NCBI RefSeq assembly: GCF_000250735.1
Contig: NZ_AHZV01000095.1
Location: forward strand, 1-49,137
From: Anaerophaga thermohalophila str. Valhall
GTDB lineage: Bacteria; Bacteroidota; Bacteroidia; Bacteroidales; Marinilabiliaceae
Direction of reading: 5' to 3'
DNA: 49,137 nucleotides
Below the pieces are notes generated by a model, which saw only the letters and a list, made by a program, of their open reading frames with translations, made no database searches and had not been told where the DNA came from. The translations under genes and the position numbers were made by a program. How positions within the stretch are numbered: position 1 is the stretch's first letter; every line of letters begins with the position of its first letter. Of the stretch, positions 16,691 to 25,795 are shown piece by piece.

Positions 16691-17482
16691 AAAGTGGTTT
16701 TAATAACGGGTGTATCATCCGGTTTTGGTTTTGCCATTGCTCAACGGCTTGCAAAAGGCGATTACCGGGTTTACGGAACTGTGCGTAGAGAAGTTGACTC
16801 AGTACCTAATGTCAATCACCTTTACATGGATGTAGTTTCAGATGAATCCGTTAAACAAGCTATCAATGAGGTGTATCAAAAGGAAGGTCGCATTGATGTG
16901 CTGATAAATAATGCCGGTGCAGGGATTGCAGCTCCTCTTGAATTTACCAAAATTACTGATGTCCAACACCTGATGGATGTTAATTTTCTTGGAGCCGTGA
17001 GAGTGACTCAAGCGGTATTGCCAATTATGCGCAAGCAGTCAGGCGGTCTAATTATATCTATCAGCTCCATAGGCGGTTTGACAGGTTTACCCTATCAGGG
17101 AATTTATTCAGCCGGCAAGTTCGCCCTCGAAGGCTTTTGCCAGGCTTTATATCACGAGGTCAAACCATTCAACATTAAAGTTACAGTAATTAACCCGGGT
17201 GACTTTGCCACGCGATTTACAGCCAACAGGCTATGTGCTGAAAAGGACGATTTCACAGCTGTTTATCCAACTTTTGGTAAAACGCTTTCCAAAATTGAAC
17301 AAGATGAAAAAAACGGTTTACACCCGGATAAATTAGCCAAAAGAATAGAGAAACTTATTAATAAGAAGAACACACCTGTAAGACAAGTTATAGCCTCACC
17401 TTTGCAAAAATTTTCAGTGTTCCTGAAAAGAATACTACCTGAAAAACTGTTTTATCGGATAATTAGTAAATACTACCTTTAA
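16688..17482 (+). CDS. SDR-family reductase, candidate 3-ketosphinganine reductase
   Basis: A 264-residue classical SDR. The cofactor loop is TGVSSGFG (7-14), with basic residues after strand 2 (TVRREV) favouring NADP(H). NNAG is at 74-77 and the active site is Ser126/127, Tyr140, Lys144 (YSAGKFA). The C-terminal extension with VFLKRILPEKLFYRIISKYYL resembles membrane-bound lipid SDRs such as 17-beta-HSD/KDSR types. Its place between serine palmitoyltransferase and a GNAT-like acyltransferase suggests reduction of 3-ketosphinganine, but substrate is inferred from context. The start codon is contributed by an R2 repeat. Confidence 0.8.
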   Translation: MKVVLITGVSSGFGFAIAQRLAKGDYRVYGTVRREVDSVPNVNHLYMDVVSDESVKQAINEVYQKEGRIDVLINNAGAGIAAPLEFTKITDVQHLMDVNFLGAVRVTQAVLPIMRKQSGGLIISISSIGGLTGLPYQGIYSAGKFALEGFCQALYHEVKPFNIKVTVINPGDFATRFTANRLCAEKDDFTAVYPTFGKTLSKIEQDEKNGLHPDKLAKRIEKLINKKNTPVRQVIASPLQKFSVFLKRILPEKLFYRIISKYYL

Positions 17483-17499
17483 TATTAAGACATTACTGT

Positions 17500-18624
17500 A
17501 TGAAAATAACAATCAAAGAGATTACAAGCAAAAACGACTTAAAAAAATTTATCAAATTCCCAAATAAACTTTATAAGAAGAATAATTTTTATGTACCGCC
17601 ACTAATTTCAGCAGAGCTGGAAACCTTATCAAAAGATAAAAACCCTGCTTTTGACTTTTGTGAAGCCAAATACTGGTTGGCCTACAATGAGAGCAATACC
17701 ATCGTTGGGCGAATAGCAGGAATCATAAATCATAAGTACAACAAAAAGGTTGGTAAGCAACTGGTTCGCTTTGGTTGGCTTGATTTTATAGAGGATATTG
17801 ATGTTTTAAAAGCCCTGATTCAGGAAGTTGTAAAATTTGCCAACGAAAAAGGGGCCGCTGGCATTCATGGCCCTCTCGGATTTTCCGAATTTGATGCTTC
17901 AGGCATTCTTATCGAAGGTTTTGACGAAATCCCGACAGCCTACGGCAAATATAACTATCCTTATTACTCTCAGATGATTGAACAATTGGGCTTTGAGAAG
18001 GAAGTTGACTGGGTTGAATTCAGGGTAACTGTTCCTGATAAAATACCGGTAAGATACAGCCAGATAGCCAGGTCGATTGCCGATCGGTATAAATTGCAAA
18101 GCGTGAAATTAAAATCAAAAAAAGAGGTTCTAAATTATGCAGACCAAATCTTCCAACTTCTAAATAAGGAATACGAAAGCATACATGGTTTTTCAGGACT
18201 TACTCCCAACCAAATAGATGCTCTGAAAAAACAGTTCATCCCATTGCTGAGATTAAAATTTGTTTCAATAATACTGAATGCTGAAAATAATGTGATTGGT
18301 TTTGGTATATGCCTGCCCTCACTTTCCAAGGCATTACAAAAGTGCCGGGGCCGTTTATTCCCTTTTGGATTTCTGCATATTCAAAAAGCGCTTCGTGTCA
18401 ATGACACAATCGACACCTTACTTATCGCAATCCATAGCGATTATAGGAACAAAGGTGTAAATGCCTTAATCTTTAATCATATAGGTAGCGCGATTGTGTC
18501 AGAAGGGATAAAATATATAGAAACCACACGTGAGCTGGAACATAATTTATCAGCGCAGAACCTTTGGGATAAACTAGAAAACAGACAGCATAAAAGAAGT
18601 AGATGTTATTTTAAAACAATATAA
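17500..18624 (+). CDS. GNAT-like acyltransferase, candidate bacterial ceramide synthase
   Basis: A 374-residue protein of the long two-lobed GNAT type. The N-terminal lobe has the pattern FIKFPNKLYKKNNFYVPPL ... NPAFDFCEAKYWLAY ... VGRIAGIINHKYN ... GAAGIHGPLGFSEFDASGILIEGFDEIPTAYGKYNYPYY, which I recognise from YghO-like N-acyltransferases. The C-terminal lobe has LLIAIHSDYRNKGVNALIFNHI, a typical acyl-CoA-binding V/I-x-x-x-x-R-x-x-G segment. Such GNAT-fold enzymes include the bacterial ceramide synthase reported from Caulobacter. It lies 17 bases after the SDR. The acyl-transfer call is fair; the ceramide role rests on neighbours. Confidence 0.65.
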   Translation: MKITIKEITSKNDLKKFIKFPNKLYKKNNFYVPPLISAELETLSKDKNPAFDFCEAKYWLAYNESNTIVGRIAGIINHKYNKKVGKQLVRFGWLDFIEDIDVLKALIQEVVKFANEKGAAGIHGPLGFSEFDASGILIEGFDEIPTAYGKYNYPYYSQMIEQLGFEKEVDWVEFRVTVPDKIPVRYSQIARSIADRYKLQSVKLKSKKEVLNYADQIFQLLNKEYESIHGFSGLTPNQIDALKKQFIPLLRLKFVSIILNAENNVIGFGICLPSLSKALQKCRGRLFPFGFLHIQKALRVNDTIDTLLIAIHSDYRNKGVNALIFNHIGSAIVSEGIKYIETTRELEHNLSAQNLWDKLENRQHKRSRCYFKTI

Positions 18625-18626
18625 CT

Positions 18627-18856
18627 ATGAATGATATCTCCGAAATGGTTACGGTTATTACCGGAGCCTCGTCTGAAATTGGAAAAGCATGTGCATTGAA
18701 TTCGCGAACAGAGGCGCAACTGTAGTTCCAGCCGCAAGAAACAAGAGGGTGCGTTACTTGAATTTGAAAACGGAATTGACGCGGTAATCTCCATGAAAAA
18801 CAGATATTGCCGACAGCATATTATGCGAACTTCAATATTCGATGTGGAAACTTTAA
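18627..18856 (+). pseudogene. Decayed SDR gene fragment
   Basis: From ATG 18627 the frame reads MNDISEMVTVITGASSEIG then KACALNSRTEAQL and stop. Other frames continue with FANRGATVVPAARNK, GALLEFENGIDAVIS and TDIADSILCEL. This is the N-terminal third of a short-chain dehydrogenase (cofactor loop TGASSEIGKA) broken by at least two or three frameshifts and cut off before the active site. It follows the GNAT gene by 2 bases, so the lipid operon may once have had a second SDR. Confidence 0.75.
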
Positions 18857-18870
18857 TTCACTAACAAAAG

Positions 18871-19091
18871 ATGAAACGAGCATGACAAAGATTGTCACAA
18901 AAGAACATGTATAAACATCATTTAACCTCTAATCATCTAAGAAACCAAAAACAAGAAACAGATTCTTCGTCGTTACCTCCTCAGAATGACATTAGACAGT
19001 CTGTCATTCTGAGCGGAGCGAAGAATCTAAAATCAATTAAAACATAATAAGTTGCATCAGACCAATAACTTAGACTAATTTTATACGGATG
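18871..19091 (+). repeat. R2 leader-type repeat split by another palindrome, ending in a start codon
   Basis: The left part (ATGAAACGAGCATGACAAAG, 18871-~18925) and the right part (GCATCAGACCAATAACTTAG...TTTATACGGATG, 19054-19091) are R2, but the middle holds an unrelated palindrome (18960-19028). CATCAG (19055-19060) faces CGGATG (19086-19091) with one mismatch. The terminal ATG (19089) is the start codon of the following membrane protein. Confidence 0.75.
18960..19028. repeat. AGATTCTTCG...CGAAGAATCT palindrome nested in R2
   Basis: Outer arms AGATTCTTCG (18960-18969) and CGAAGAATCT (19019-19028); inner arms TCAGAATGACA (18981-18991) and TGTCATTCTGA (19002-19012). A REP-like element of a kind widely seen in Bacteroidota intergenic DNA, here inserted in an R2 copy. 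Confidence 0.8.
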
Positions 19092-19808
19092 AAACCAAAG
19101 ACTATATTCTGGTTAACAGTTTTTGCTGTTTCGATGGGCTTTTTCGAAAGTGCAATTGTAATTTACCTAAGGGAAATTATATATCCCAATGGATTTGCTT
19201 TCCCTTTACAGCCTGTCGAAAGGAGGCTTGCAACAACAGAAATTCTAAGAGAAGCCTTTTCTTTGCTTATGCTTCTTTCTGTTGGTATTCTTACAGGCAA
19301 ATCAACGACTACAAGATTTGCTTACTTTTTATATTCTTTTGCCGTTTGGGATATTTTCTACTATATCTTTCTGAAAATATTAATAAACTGGCCGGAATCT
19401 TTAATAACAATGGATATTCTGTTCTTACTGCCCGTAACCTGGGTTGGCCCTGTAATAGCCCCGATAATTCTATCTTTTCTGATGATTTTATTAGCTTTGC
19501 TAATACTTTATTTTTCCGCACGCAATGAACACGTTCACTTAAAGGCTCATGAACTTGTAATGTTAATAACAGGCTCTGTAATAATAATTATATCTTTTAC
19601 CCAGGACTATATAAGGTTTATAATCAGTCATTATTCGGCTGCCGATATTTGGTCACTGCAGGCTAAAGACATTTTAAAATTATCTGTTCAATACTATCCC
19701 GAAAATTTTTACTGGCCAATTTTTATTGTTGGATTTGTTTTTATTCTCATTGGGATAGGGCTTTTTACAAAAAGAAATATTTTATTAATTAAAGATCGCT
19801 TACAATAA
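19089..19808 (+). CDS. Polytopic membrane protein, unknown
   Basis: A 239-residue protein with about six hydrophobic segments (near residues 6-26, 55-70, 78-97, 105-145, 155-172, 208-228) and few polar loops; the first loop has YLREIIYPNGFAFPLQPVERRL. No family recognised. Its start codon is the last ATG of an R2 repeat, giving MKPKTIFWLTV. It lies between the sphingolipid-type genes and the Fak operon (converging with plsY), so a membrane-lipid link is possible but unsupported by motif. Confidence 0.7.
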   Translation: MKPKTIFWLTVFAVSMGFFESAIVIYLREIIYPNGFAFPLQPVERRLATTEILREAFSLLMLLSVGILTGKSTTTRFAYFLYSFAVWDIFYYIFLKILINWPESLITMDILFLLPVTWVGPVIAPIILSFLMILLALLILYFSARNEHVHLKAHELVMLITGSVIIIISFTQDYIRFIISHYSAADIWSLQAKDILKLSVQYYPENFYWPIFIVGFVFILIGIGLFTKRNILLIKDRLQ

Positions 19809-19852
19809 AAATACGTATTGCTTTAAATCACAAAGAGATAAAAAGAATAGAA

Positions 19853-20467
19853 CTAAGTCACTTTTTTTAATCTGTCAAAGTAGAATTTTACTCTTGTTGA
19901 AAGAAAATCTCTGTTAAAATATAATCCAACTAAGCCGGCAGCCCAAACCATAATTTTTACATCCATTGTGTGATGAAAAAATAAACAAGAAACAGCACTA
20001 AAAGTGATTATCCCCAGTGGTGTCCAAAAACCATAGTCCTTTTTAATCAGAGAAAAAACGATCAATGGAATAATAACAAAAGCAATAAGCAGTTCATCAG
20101 GAATAAAAAATAAATATACTCCCATCAATGTTCCGGCAGCACGTCCTCCTTTAAAATTAAAGAACAGAGGATAACCGTGCCCTATTATTGCTCCGATACC
20201 GATTAGCCCCAGCGAAATTGTGGATAAATTAAAAAAATGGTTTGCAAGAAGCATTGGTATTAATGCCTTCGAACTGTCTAAAAGTCCGGTTAAAATTCCC
20301 CAAAACCGGCCTACATTTCTAAAAGTATTATAGGTTCCGGGGTTATTATTACCCAAGTCTCTGATATCTACTCCTTTTACCAGTTTTGTAATAACCCAGG
20401 CAAACAATATTGACCCTGTTAGATATCCTGATAATAAGCATAAAATATATGTTAAATAAGTATCCAT
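19853..20467 (-). CDS. plsY: Glycerol-3-phosphate acyltransferase PlsY (divergent)
   Basis: A 204-residue inner-membrane enzyme that moves an acyl group from acyl-phosphate to glycerol-3-phosphate, the first step of phospholipid synthesis. Signs are the N-terminal SGYLTGSILFAWV helix, motif 1 as DIRDLGNNNPGTYNTFRNVG, DSSKAL, and GHGYPLFFNFKGGRAAGT. Motif 1 differs from the usual GSGNxGATN (here GNNNPGTYN), so this is a side-branch PlsY. It is last in a fakA-fakB-plsY operon, 11 bases after fakB, which ties it directly to acyl-phosphate supply. Confidence 0.85.
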   Translation of the reverse strand: MDTYLTYILCLLSGYLTGSILFAWVITKLVKGVDIRDLGNNNPGTYNTFRNVGRFWGILTGLLDSSKALIPMLLANHFFNLSTISLGLIGIGAIIGHGYPLFFNFKGGRAAGTLMGVYLFFIPDELLIAFVIIPLIVFSLIKKDYGFWTPLGIITFSAVSCLFFHHTMDVKIMVWAAGLVGLYFNRDFLSTRVKFYFDRLKKVT

Positions 20468-20478
20468 AATTGTAAGAT

Positions 20479-21351
20479 TTAAATAGTCATCGAAACAGTA
20501 TATGATTTTGGCCCGCAGTGAACAGCAGCGGCAAAATCGGCTTTCCCTATAATAAAATCATTACAGGGTATTGTTTTTAATTTTTCTTCTAAATCAGAAA
20601 AAGCGTCTTTATTATCTCCAAACCCGACTATATTTAATCTTTTAATGAGGGTTGCCGGTTTTTCAGCCATTTTGGCTTTTATTAACTTAATAATTTGTGA
20701 GTTTACTTGTTTGAAAGTTCTTTTTTTTCCAAGCGGAACGAATTGACCTTCTTTATCATCGCCCATCAGTCCGAGAATTGGAATAATATGCAAAACAGAA
20801 CCCATCAATGCTTTTGCTTTTCCAATTCTACCTCCTCTATAAAGATAGTTCAGGTCTGCCATAACAAAATAGCTAAAGGTATTTTGAACAACTTCCTGTG
20901 ATAATTTGACAATATCATCCATGTTGTTATTCTTTTTAATGATATCAATAACTCCCAGGAGAACGTTTCCTACACCTGCCATAACTTGCCTGCTGTCAAT
21001 ATTGATAATCGGAATAGTATTTTTATACATTTCCTTTACACTATTAGCGATAGCAAAGGTTGCTGCTGACATTACACTGCTCATCACGACATGAATGATC
21101 AGGTCATATTTATCTTTATTTTTTTCTACTATCTCCACAAGCTCTCCTTTTATAATTGAAGCTGTTTTAGCAACAACTTTTTCTTTCAGAAATTTTTCAT
21201 TGAGCCATTGTGCAGTGTATTCGTTACTTTCGCGATATTCTTTACCGTCAACTACAACAGGATATTTTAAAATTTCGACATCAGGATAATCTATTTGCTC
21301 TTTAGAAAGACCAAGATTATCGCCTGTGATAATTAAAATTTTCTTATCCAT
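20479..21351 (-). CDS. fakB: DegV-family fatty-acid-binding protein (FakB-like)
   Basis: A 290-residue DegV protein. It begins KILIITGDNLGLSKEQ and has the fatty-acid-pocket motifs TASIIKGEL, MSSVMSAATFAIA, INIDSRQVMAGVG, YLYRGGRIGKAKALMG and a C-terminal IGKADFAAAVHCGPKSY. FakB proteins hold a free fatty acid and present its carboxyl to the FakA kinase, giving acyl-phosphate. It is 19 bases after the FakA-like gene and 11 before plsY. Pairing with a DAK2 protein is strong support for a Fak role over an unspecified DegV. Confidence 0.85.
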   Translation of the reverse strand: MDKKILIITGDNLGLSKEQIDYPDVEILKYPVVVDGKEYRESNEYTAQWLNEKFLKEKVVAKTASIIKGELVEIVEKNKDKYDLIIHVVMSSVMSAATFAIANSVKEMYKNTIPIINIDSRQVMAGVGNVLLGVIDIIKKNNNMDDIVKLSQEVVQNTFSYFVMADLNYLYRGGRIGKAKALMGSVLHIIPILGLMGDDKEGQFVPLGKKRTFKQVNSQIIKLIKAKMAEKPATLIKRLNIVGFGDNKDAFSDLEEKLKTIPCNDFIIGKADFAAAVHCGPKSYTVSMTI

Positions 21352-21370
21352 TTTTTAAAATTTTTAAGAG

Positions 21371-23188
21371 TTATTCAAAAGTTATATAATAATTATATTG
21401 ATATTGACCACCGTAATATTCCTCAAATTCATAATCGGGAAAAGATTTTTTCAGCTTAGGAATAAGATTAAGATTTTGGTCTTTTTTTGCAGGAATCCCT
21501 TTGTATATTGATATCAGACTTTCGTCTTTTACCAATTTTTTAATGGTATTAATGATAAGTGTTGCTAAATTTTTATCAGAAAGAATAATTTTGCCATTGT
21601 AAATTGTAAAAAAATCCTTTTTGTTTACTTTTTTACCATTTTCCGTTGTAGTATCTCTGACAGCCCTGGCAATTCCACAAAAACGAATATCATTAAGACT
21701 ATTCATCACTGACTCAAGCGTTGTGGTAATATCTAATTCTTTTGAAATATTCATCACCATGCTTATAAGAGAGATTACATTATTAGATTCAACAATATGA
21801 ACATTTGATTTACTAAGCGAAGCAGCATATTTAAGTGCCATTAAAATATCTTTATCATCGGCAGCAACAATTATATTTTTTGTTTTCAATCTGTTTAACT
21901 CTTTAACGATACGTTCAACAGAAGGCTTATTTTTGCCATAGCAGAAAACATCATCGGCACCGAGATTTTTAAGAATATCAGCAAATCCTTTACCGGAAAC
22001 CAAACAAAAAACACTTTTTTCTCTTTCATAATCAATAGTATCATTACTTATGAGGTTTTTGTGTTGTTTTTTCATATCATCTACTTTGGTAAAAATAAGC
22101 TCGCCGTATTTTGAAACATCTTTAAAAACAGATTCAGGTTTATCTGTATGTATATGAACTTTATATTTATCGCCGCTGTTAAGTATTATCAGGCTGTCTC
22201 CGTATCCGCCGATAATTTCTTTTATTTGTTCTTTCGATGATATTTTGTTTGTTTCTAAAATAAATTCAGTACAGTATTTTAATTTAATTTCCGGATTCCA
22301 TGAATTTTTCATGTCTTCCAAATCATTAATAATTGCTTTTTTATTTAAAAAATTATTCCCGTTTCTTTGCAGATTGTTAATAAAATGTTTAACATCTTCA
22401 AATATATTATGCAATCTTAAATTATGCACCTGTGCAATATCAATATTCGGGAGCAAAGCTTCGATAGAATTTTTAGTAAAATTTGCAAATTTACCATTAA
22501 GATATTTTTTTGTAGCTCTATTTATGTTAAGTATAATTGAAACGGGTAAACTGCCGACAGCTATTCCGTTTAATTTTAATTCCCTGTTAATTCCCTGAAG
22601 AATAATAAGAAATCCTGCACCACCGGAATCTACAACACCGGCTTGTTTTAATACCAGCAACATATCCGGAGTTTTTTTAAGAACTTCTTTTAAATGAGGG
22701 ATACATTTTTTTATAATCACTGAAGGGTCATCCTCTTCTTTCATAATTTCACCATACTTATCTTTAAATTCACGCATTAAAGTAAGCATAGTTCCTTCCT
22801 TTGGATCCTCAGTACCTTCGTAAGCATTTTTATATCCGTTTTCAAAAGCTTTCAACAGATTATCGTTAGAAAAGTCGTTATTCTCAATAACTTGTGCAAT
22901 ACCCTGACAATAGAGAGATAGGATTACTCCTGAACACCCCCTGCTGTTAAGGAGCATTTGCTCAGCAAAATTTTTCAAATATTCTCCTGTTGAAATTGAT
23001 TCTTTTTCATAATTCTGCATATTTGCCAAAGCACCTTGTATGGTCAGCGTCATATTAAGGCCAGTATCGCCATCGGGAACAGGAAAAACATTTAACCGGT
23101 TAATATATTCTTTGTGCCGATGCAGATACTTGTAAATATTCTCTATTTTTTCTCTTATTACTGCTGTTCTGTTTTCTGTTTGTATCAT
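21371..23188 (-). CDS. fakA: DAK2-domain fatty acid kinase subunit (FakA-like)
   Basis: A 605-residue protein with an N-terminal DAK2/DhaL kinase domain. The metal-ATP motif is NVFPVPDGDTGLNM (Asp39, Asp41, Thr42, Asn45), followed by NSRGCSGVILSLYCQG and VDSGGAGFLIILQG. A middle domain and a C-terminal FakB-binding domain (IYNGKIILSDKNL ... DESLISIYKG) complete the FakA layout; usual length is ~550. It phosphorylates fatty acids bound to FakB. It leads the operon on the minus strand. The coding sequence is clearly more AT-rich than pheT or lpxB. This system is best known in Firmicutes, so transfer is possible. Confidence 0.85.
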   Translation of the reverse strand: MIQTENRTAVIREKIENIYKYLHRHKEYINRLNVFPVPDGDTGLNMTLTIQGALANMQNYEKESISTGEYLKNFAEQMLLNSRGCSGVILSLYCQGIAQVIENNDFSNDNLLKAFENGYKNAYEGTEDPKEGTMLTLMREFKDKYGEIMKEEDDPSVIIKKCIPHLKEVLKKTPDMLLVLKQAGVVDSGGAGFLIILQGINRELKLNGIAVGSLPVSIILNINRATKKYLNGKFANFTKNSIEALLPNIDIAQVHNLRLHNIFEDVKHFINNLQRNGNNFLNKKAIINDLEDMKNSWNPEIKLKYCTEFILETNKISSKEQIKEIIGGYGDSLIILNSGDKYKVHIHTDKPESVFKDVSKYGELIFTKVDDMKKQHKNLISNDTIDYEREKSVFCLVSGKGFADILKNLGADDVFCYGKNKPSVERIVKELNRLKTKNIIVAADDKDILMALKYAASLSKSNVHIVESNNVISLISMVMNISKELDITTTLESVMNSLNDIRFCGIARAVRDTTTENGKKVNKKDFFTIYNGKIILSDKNLATLIINTIKKLVKDESLISIYKGIPAKKDQNLNLIPKLKKSFPDYEFEEYYGGQYQYNYYITFE

Positions 23189-23216
23189 AGTAGCTTAGTT
23201 CTATAATTGATAATAT

Positions 23217-23270
23217 TAGTCCGGTCTAAAAAGCATATTTGTTGACAAAATTATGGTTGTTTTAATGAAA
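23217..23270. repeat. R3 MITE-like repeat, partial copy
   Basis: CCGGTCTAAAAAGCATATTTG then TTATGGTTGTTTTAATGAAATC matches the left half of R3 (compare 13146 on) but stops in the middle. It lies in the gap 23189-23672, which otherwise shows only weak ORFs. Confidence 0.55.
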
Positions 23271-23672
23271 TCAGGGTTTTCAATTCCCGGCACACTGCCT
23301 GCCCCGACACATTTCGGGACTCAACTCAGGCACTTTAAAAAACGTCCCGGTGAGGGGAAAACCCGACTGTTATTATTACTCTTGTTGTCGCTGACAATAA
23401 AAGTAGTAATTTGTCGGCACTCTCTGACTATTTTTCCCTTCTTTTTATTCTATCAGGACTACTACTATATCCATTACATTCGTCCTTGTGTTTCCTGTAA
23501 TAATATGGCCACCGATTTGTTGAAAAAATTCAAGCGGTAGGTTTTCATCTCTGCAGTATCAAAAGGGAAATTTCTATTTACTTTCAAAACAAGCAAAAAT
23601 CTGAAAAACAAAGGCTCTTCCCATTTTCCAAAAGCCTGCCTCAACAAATTGGGGTCAATCTCTGATATTTTC

Positions 23673-24867
23673 TTACTCAACCATTATCAACCCCGGATTA
23701 TCTCCTGTGATGCAACGCCCACCGGCAGGTGTCACCACAAAAGTATTTTCTATCCCCACCATTCCAACACCATCGATTCCTTTTTTAGGTTCCACAGCAA
23801 ATACCATATTTTCTTCCAATGGCGTTTTAAAACCTTTGGCCAGCACAGGCAACTCGTCCACAGTGAGGCCAATGCCATGCCCCAGAAACTTCACGGTACG
23901 ATCGCCAAAAACCCATAAAATTTTCTTTAAACTCAGGACTGAGTGCATCCATAATGGTTTCATAGATATTTTCCGGAGTATTACCAGGTTTCAACATCGC
24001 AGCCACTTGATTCTGAATCTTCACACATTGTTTGTGAATGCTCTGCACCTCTTCAGATAGCTGCTTCCCAAACATATAAGTCATGGTTTTATCGGAATGA
24101 TAGCCATTTACCCCCAGTCCCATATCCACAAATACCAGATCCCCTTTCTGCAGTTTTCTTTCTCTGCTGCCCAGGCCAGGTACCGCAGCATTCAATCCAC
24201 GATTGCCTCCGGGCCCGTCGAAATTGGTGGGGTACAACGAACTCTCGCCAAATCCCAGTTGGGCCACCACAATTTCTGTATCCAACATGGCAAAACGGGC
24301 AATCCCCTGATGTCCTTCCTGCACCATCAACCGGTATAGTTCACCGGAGAGATCAGCCTCAGTCATTCCTTCTCTCAGTATATGTGGCACCAGGTCTTCG
24401 AGAACCCGTCGATGGATAGCTCCGGCCTTTTCCATAAAACTCAGTTCCAAAGGACTTTTCACCGCTCTGGCCATTGACACTTGCAAATCGAGAGGATGAA
24501 AACGTTCAAAAGCAAAATGTTTACGGATTCTTTCAAACATGGCCAAAGGCACAAACTCTGCCTCCAGATATACCTCTTTGGGAATTTGACTGTAAACAGC
24601 AGCGGCATCCCTGTAACTGCTCATAGGTCGGATATCATCAAATTCCGATTCTCTGGAAGTACGCTCAAAGCTTTTCCTTACCCACAAGATGGCTCCCCCA
24701 TCCCGGGGAATAATCAACATCCCGTCAGGCATAGAACCCGTAAAATACAAAAGGTTGATTTTACTGAAGATAATACCCATCTCCCATTCCGGATTCTGAG
24801 CATTCATTATTTCACGAAAACGAACAAGTCGCCGGTTGATTTCTGAAGCGGGGATAATAGATTCCAT
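23673..24867 (-). pseudogene. M24-family metallopeptidase (Xaa-Pro aminopeptidase type), frameshifted
   Basis: The N-terminal frame (24867 to ~23911) has a creatinase N-domain and the pita-bread core: HQGIARFAMLDTE, GLGSRERKLQKGDLVFVDMGLGVNGYHSDKTMTY (metal Asp pair). The C-terminal frame (to 23673) has [16 protein letters not shown] (metal His) and [11 protein letters not shown] and [12 protein letters not shown] (metal Glu pair). The two join as FMGFGDRTV if one base is removed from a five-base homopolymer at 23907-23911. All metal ligands are present across both frames, so the gene is either recently inactivated or misread. ATG 24867 (MESIIPASEINRRL) is preferred over 24891. Confidence 0.8.
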
Positions 24868-25037
24868 AATAAAAACTTGTGATAATGTCATTCCGGAATT
24901 GTTTTGGTTGGAAGAGCATCAATCCTGATTAGTGTTTGTCCTTAAAGTGCCATTTGCTGTGTTACGCTTGCCGCCAAACCCTCAATATACTGTGGATGCC
25001 ACGGCCGGCATATAATGGCGCTGTCAGATGGCATTTT

Positions 25038-25742
25038 CTATATTCTTATTTTAATACCAGTCTTCCAGTAACTTGGATTAAAATTAACGTTCCAACTTGA
25101 ATTATCCGTATCCCATTCTAACAGAGAATAGCTCACTCCTCCCAAACCAACATAAATACTAAATCTTGAAGAGAAAAAATATGTTAATTCCGGAATGATA
25201 TCAACACTAAAAAAATCAACTTTTGACGTCCCTTCTTGTCCGCTTGCAGAATAATCATCTGTTAATTCAATTGAGGTATTTGACGGATTATAGGCACTCC
25301 CAGCCCAAAAAGTATCATACTCAGATTTAATTTTTCCATAGCTGAATTTCAGGCTTGCATTAATATACAAATTGGTAGTAATCGGGTAATAATATCCTAA
25401 ATACATATTTGGTAAAAAAACATGGGATTTAACATTGGTCACTTCAGCCTGATAATAGCTATTAATCATCAAACTATTTTCTCTGACTTCTTTATCCCAG
25501 TTATAGTCTAATCCGATTCCTGCAATTAATCTGCTATTAATAAAATATCCTATGGAAGTTCCGATGTCTAAATATTTTCCTTCTGTCATATTTTGGTTAT
25601 GTGTGACACCATTTTCTGTGGTTGATTGCCTATAATTTCCGTCAAGTGAGATGATAATTTCTCCTTTTTCAGTCTGGGAAAATAAATGCAATGTTGAGAG
25701 AATCGTCACAGTTAATAATAATAATTTTTTCATCATGCTCAT
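25038..25742 (-). CDS. Outer-membrane beta-barrel protein
   Basis: A 234-residue protein with a signal peptide (MKKLLLLTVTILSTLHLFSQ) followed by alternating strands such as YLDIGTSIGYFINSRLIAGIGLDYNW, VFLPNMYLGYYYPI, LYINASLKFSYGKI and FSIYVGLGGVSYSLLEWD. It ends in a hydrophobic strand GIKIRI. This is the OmpA/OprF-like 8-stranded 'outer membrane beta-barrel' type common in Bacteroidota, of unknown function. The start is MSMMKKL; the third or fourth codon ATG are equal options. It stands alone, upstream-flanked by an R1 repeat. Confidence 0.75.
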   Translation of the reverse strand: MSMMKKLLLLTVTILSTLHLFSQTEKGEIIISLDGNYRQSTTENGVTHNQNMTEGKYLDIGTSIGYFINSRLIAGIGLDYNWDKEVRENSLMINSYYQAEVTNVKSHVFLPNMYLGYYYPITTNLYINASLKFSYGKIKSEYDTFWAGSAYNPSNTSIELTDDYSASGQEGTSKVDFFSVDIIPELTYFFSSRFSIYVGLGGVSYSLLEWDTDNSSWNVNFNPSYWKTGIKIRI

Positions 25743-25795
25743 TTTATTTGAATTAAAGATTAATTTAACGCAATATTATTTGAATGATTATCTTT

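Noticed and set aside
23253-23540. 95-codon plus-strand frame after the Fak operon
   Set aside because: Starts in an R3 fragment, with odd composition (runs of Leu) and no family match.
23474-23680. 68-codon minus-strand frame starting TTG, overlapping the peptidase end by 8 bases
   Set aside because: Reads moderately protein-like (EEPLFFRFLLVLKVNRNFPFD), but has no ATG and no recognised family; could be a relic, not strong enough to call.
24942-25034. 30-codon minus-strand frame (MPSDSAIICRPWHPQYIEG...) between the outer-membrane gene and the M24 peptidase
   Set aside because: Could be the C-terminal scrap of a lost gene but is too short to assign.
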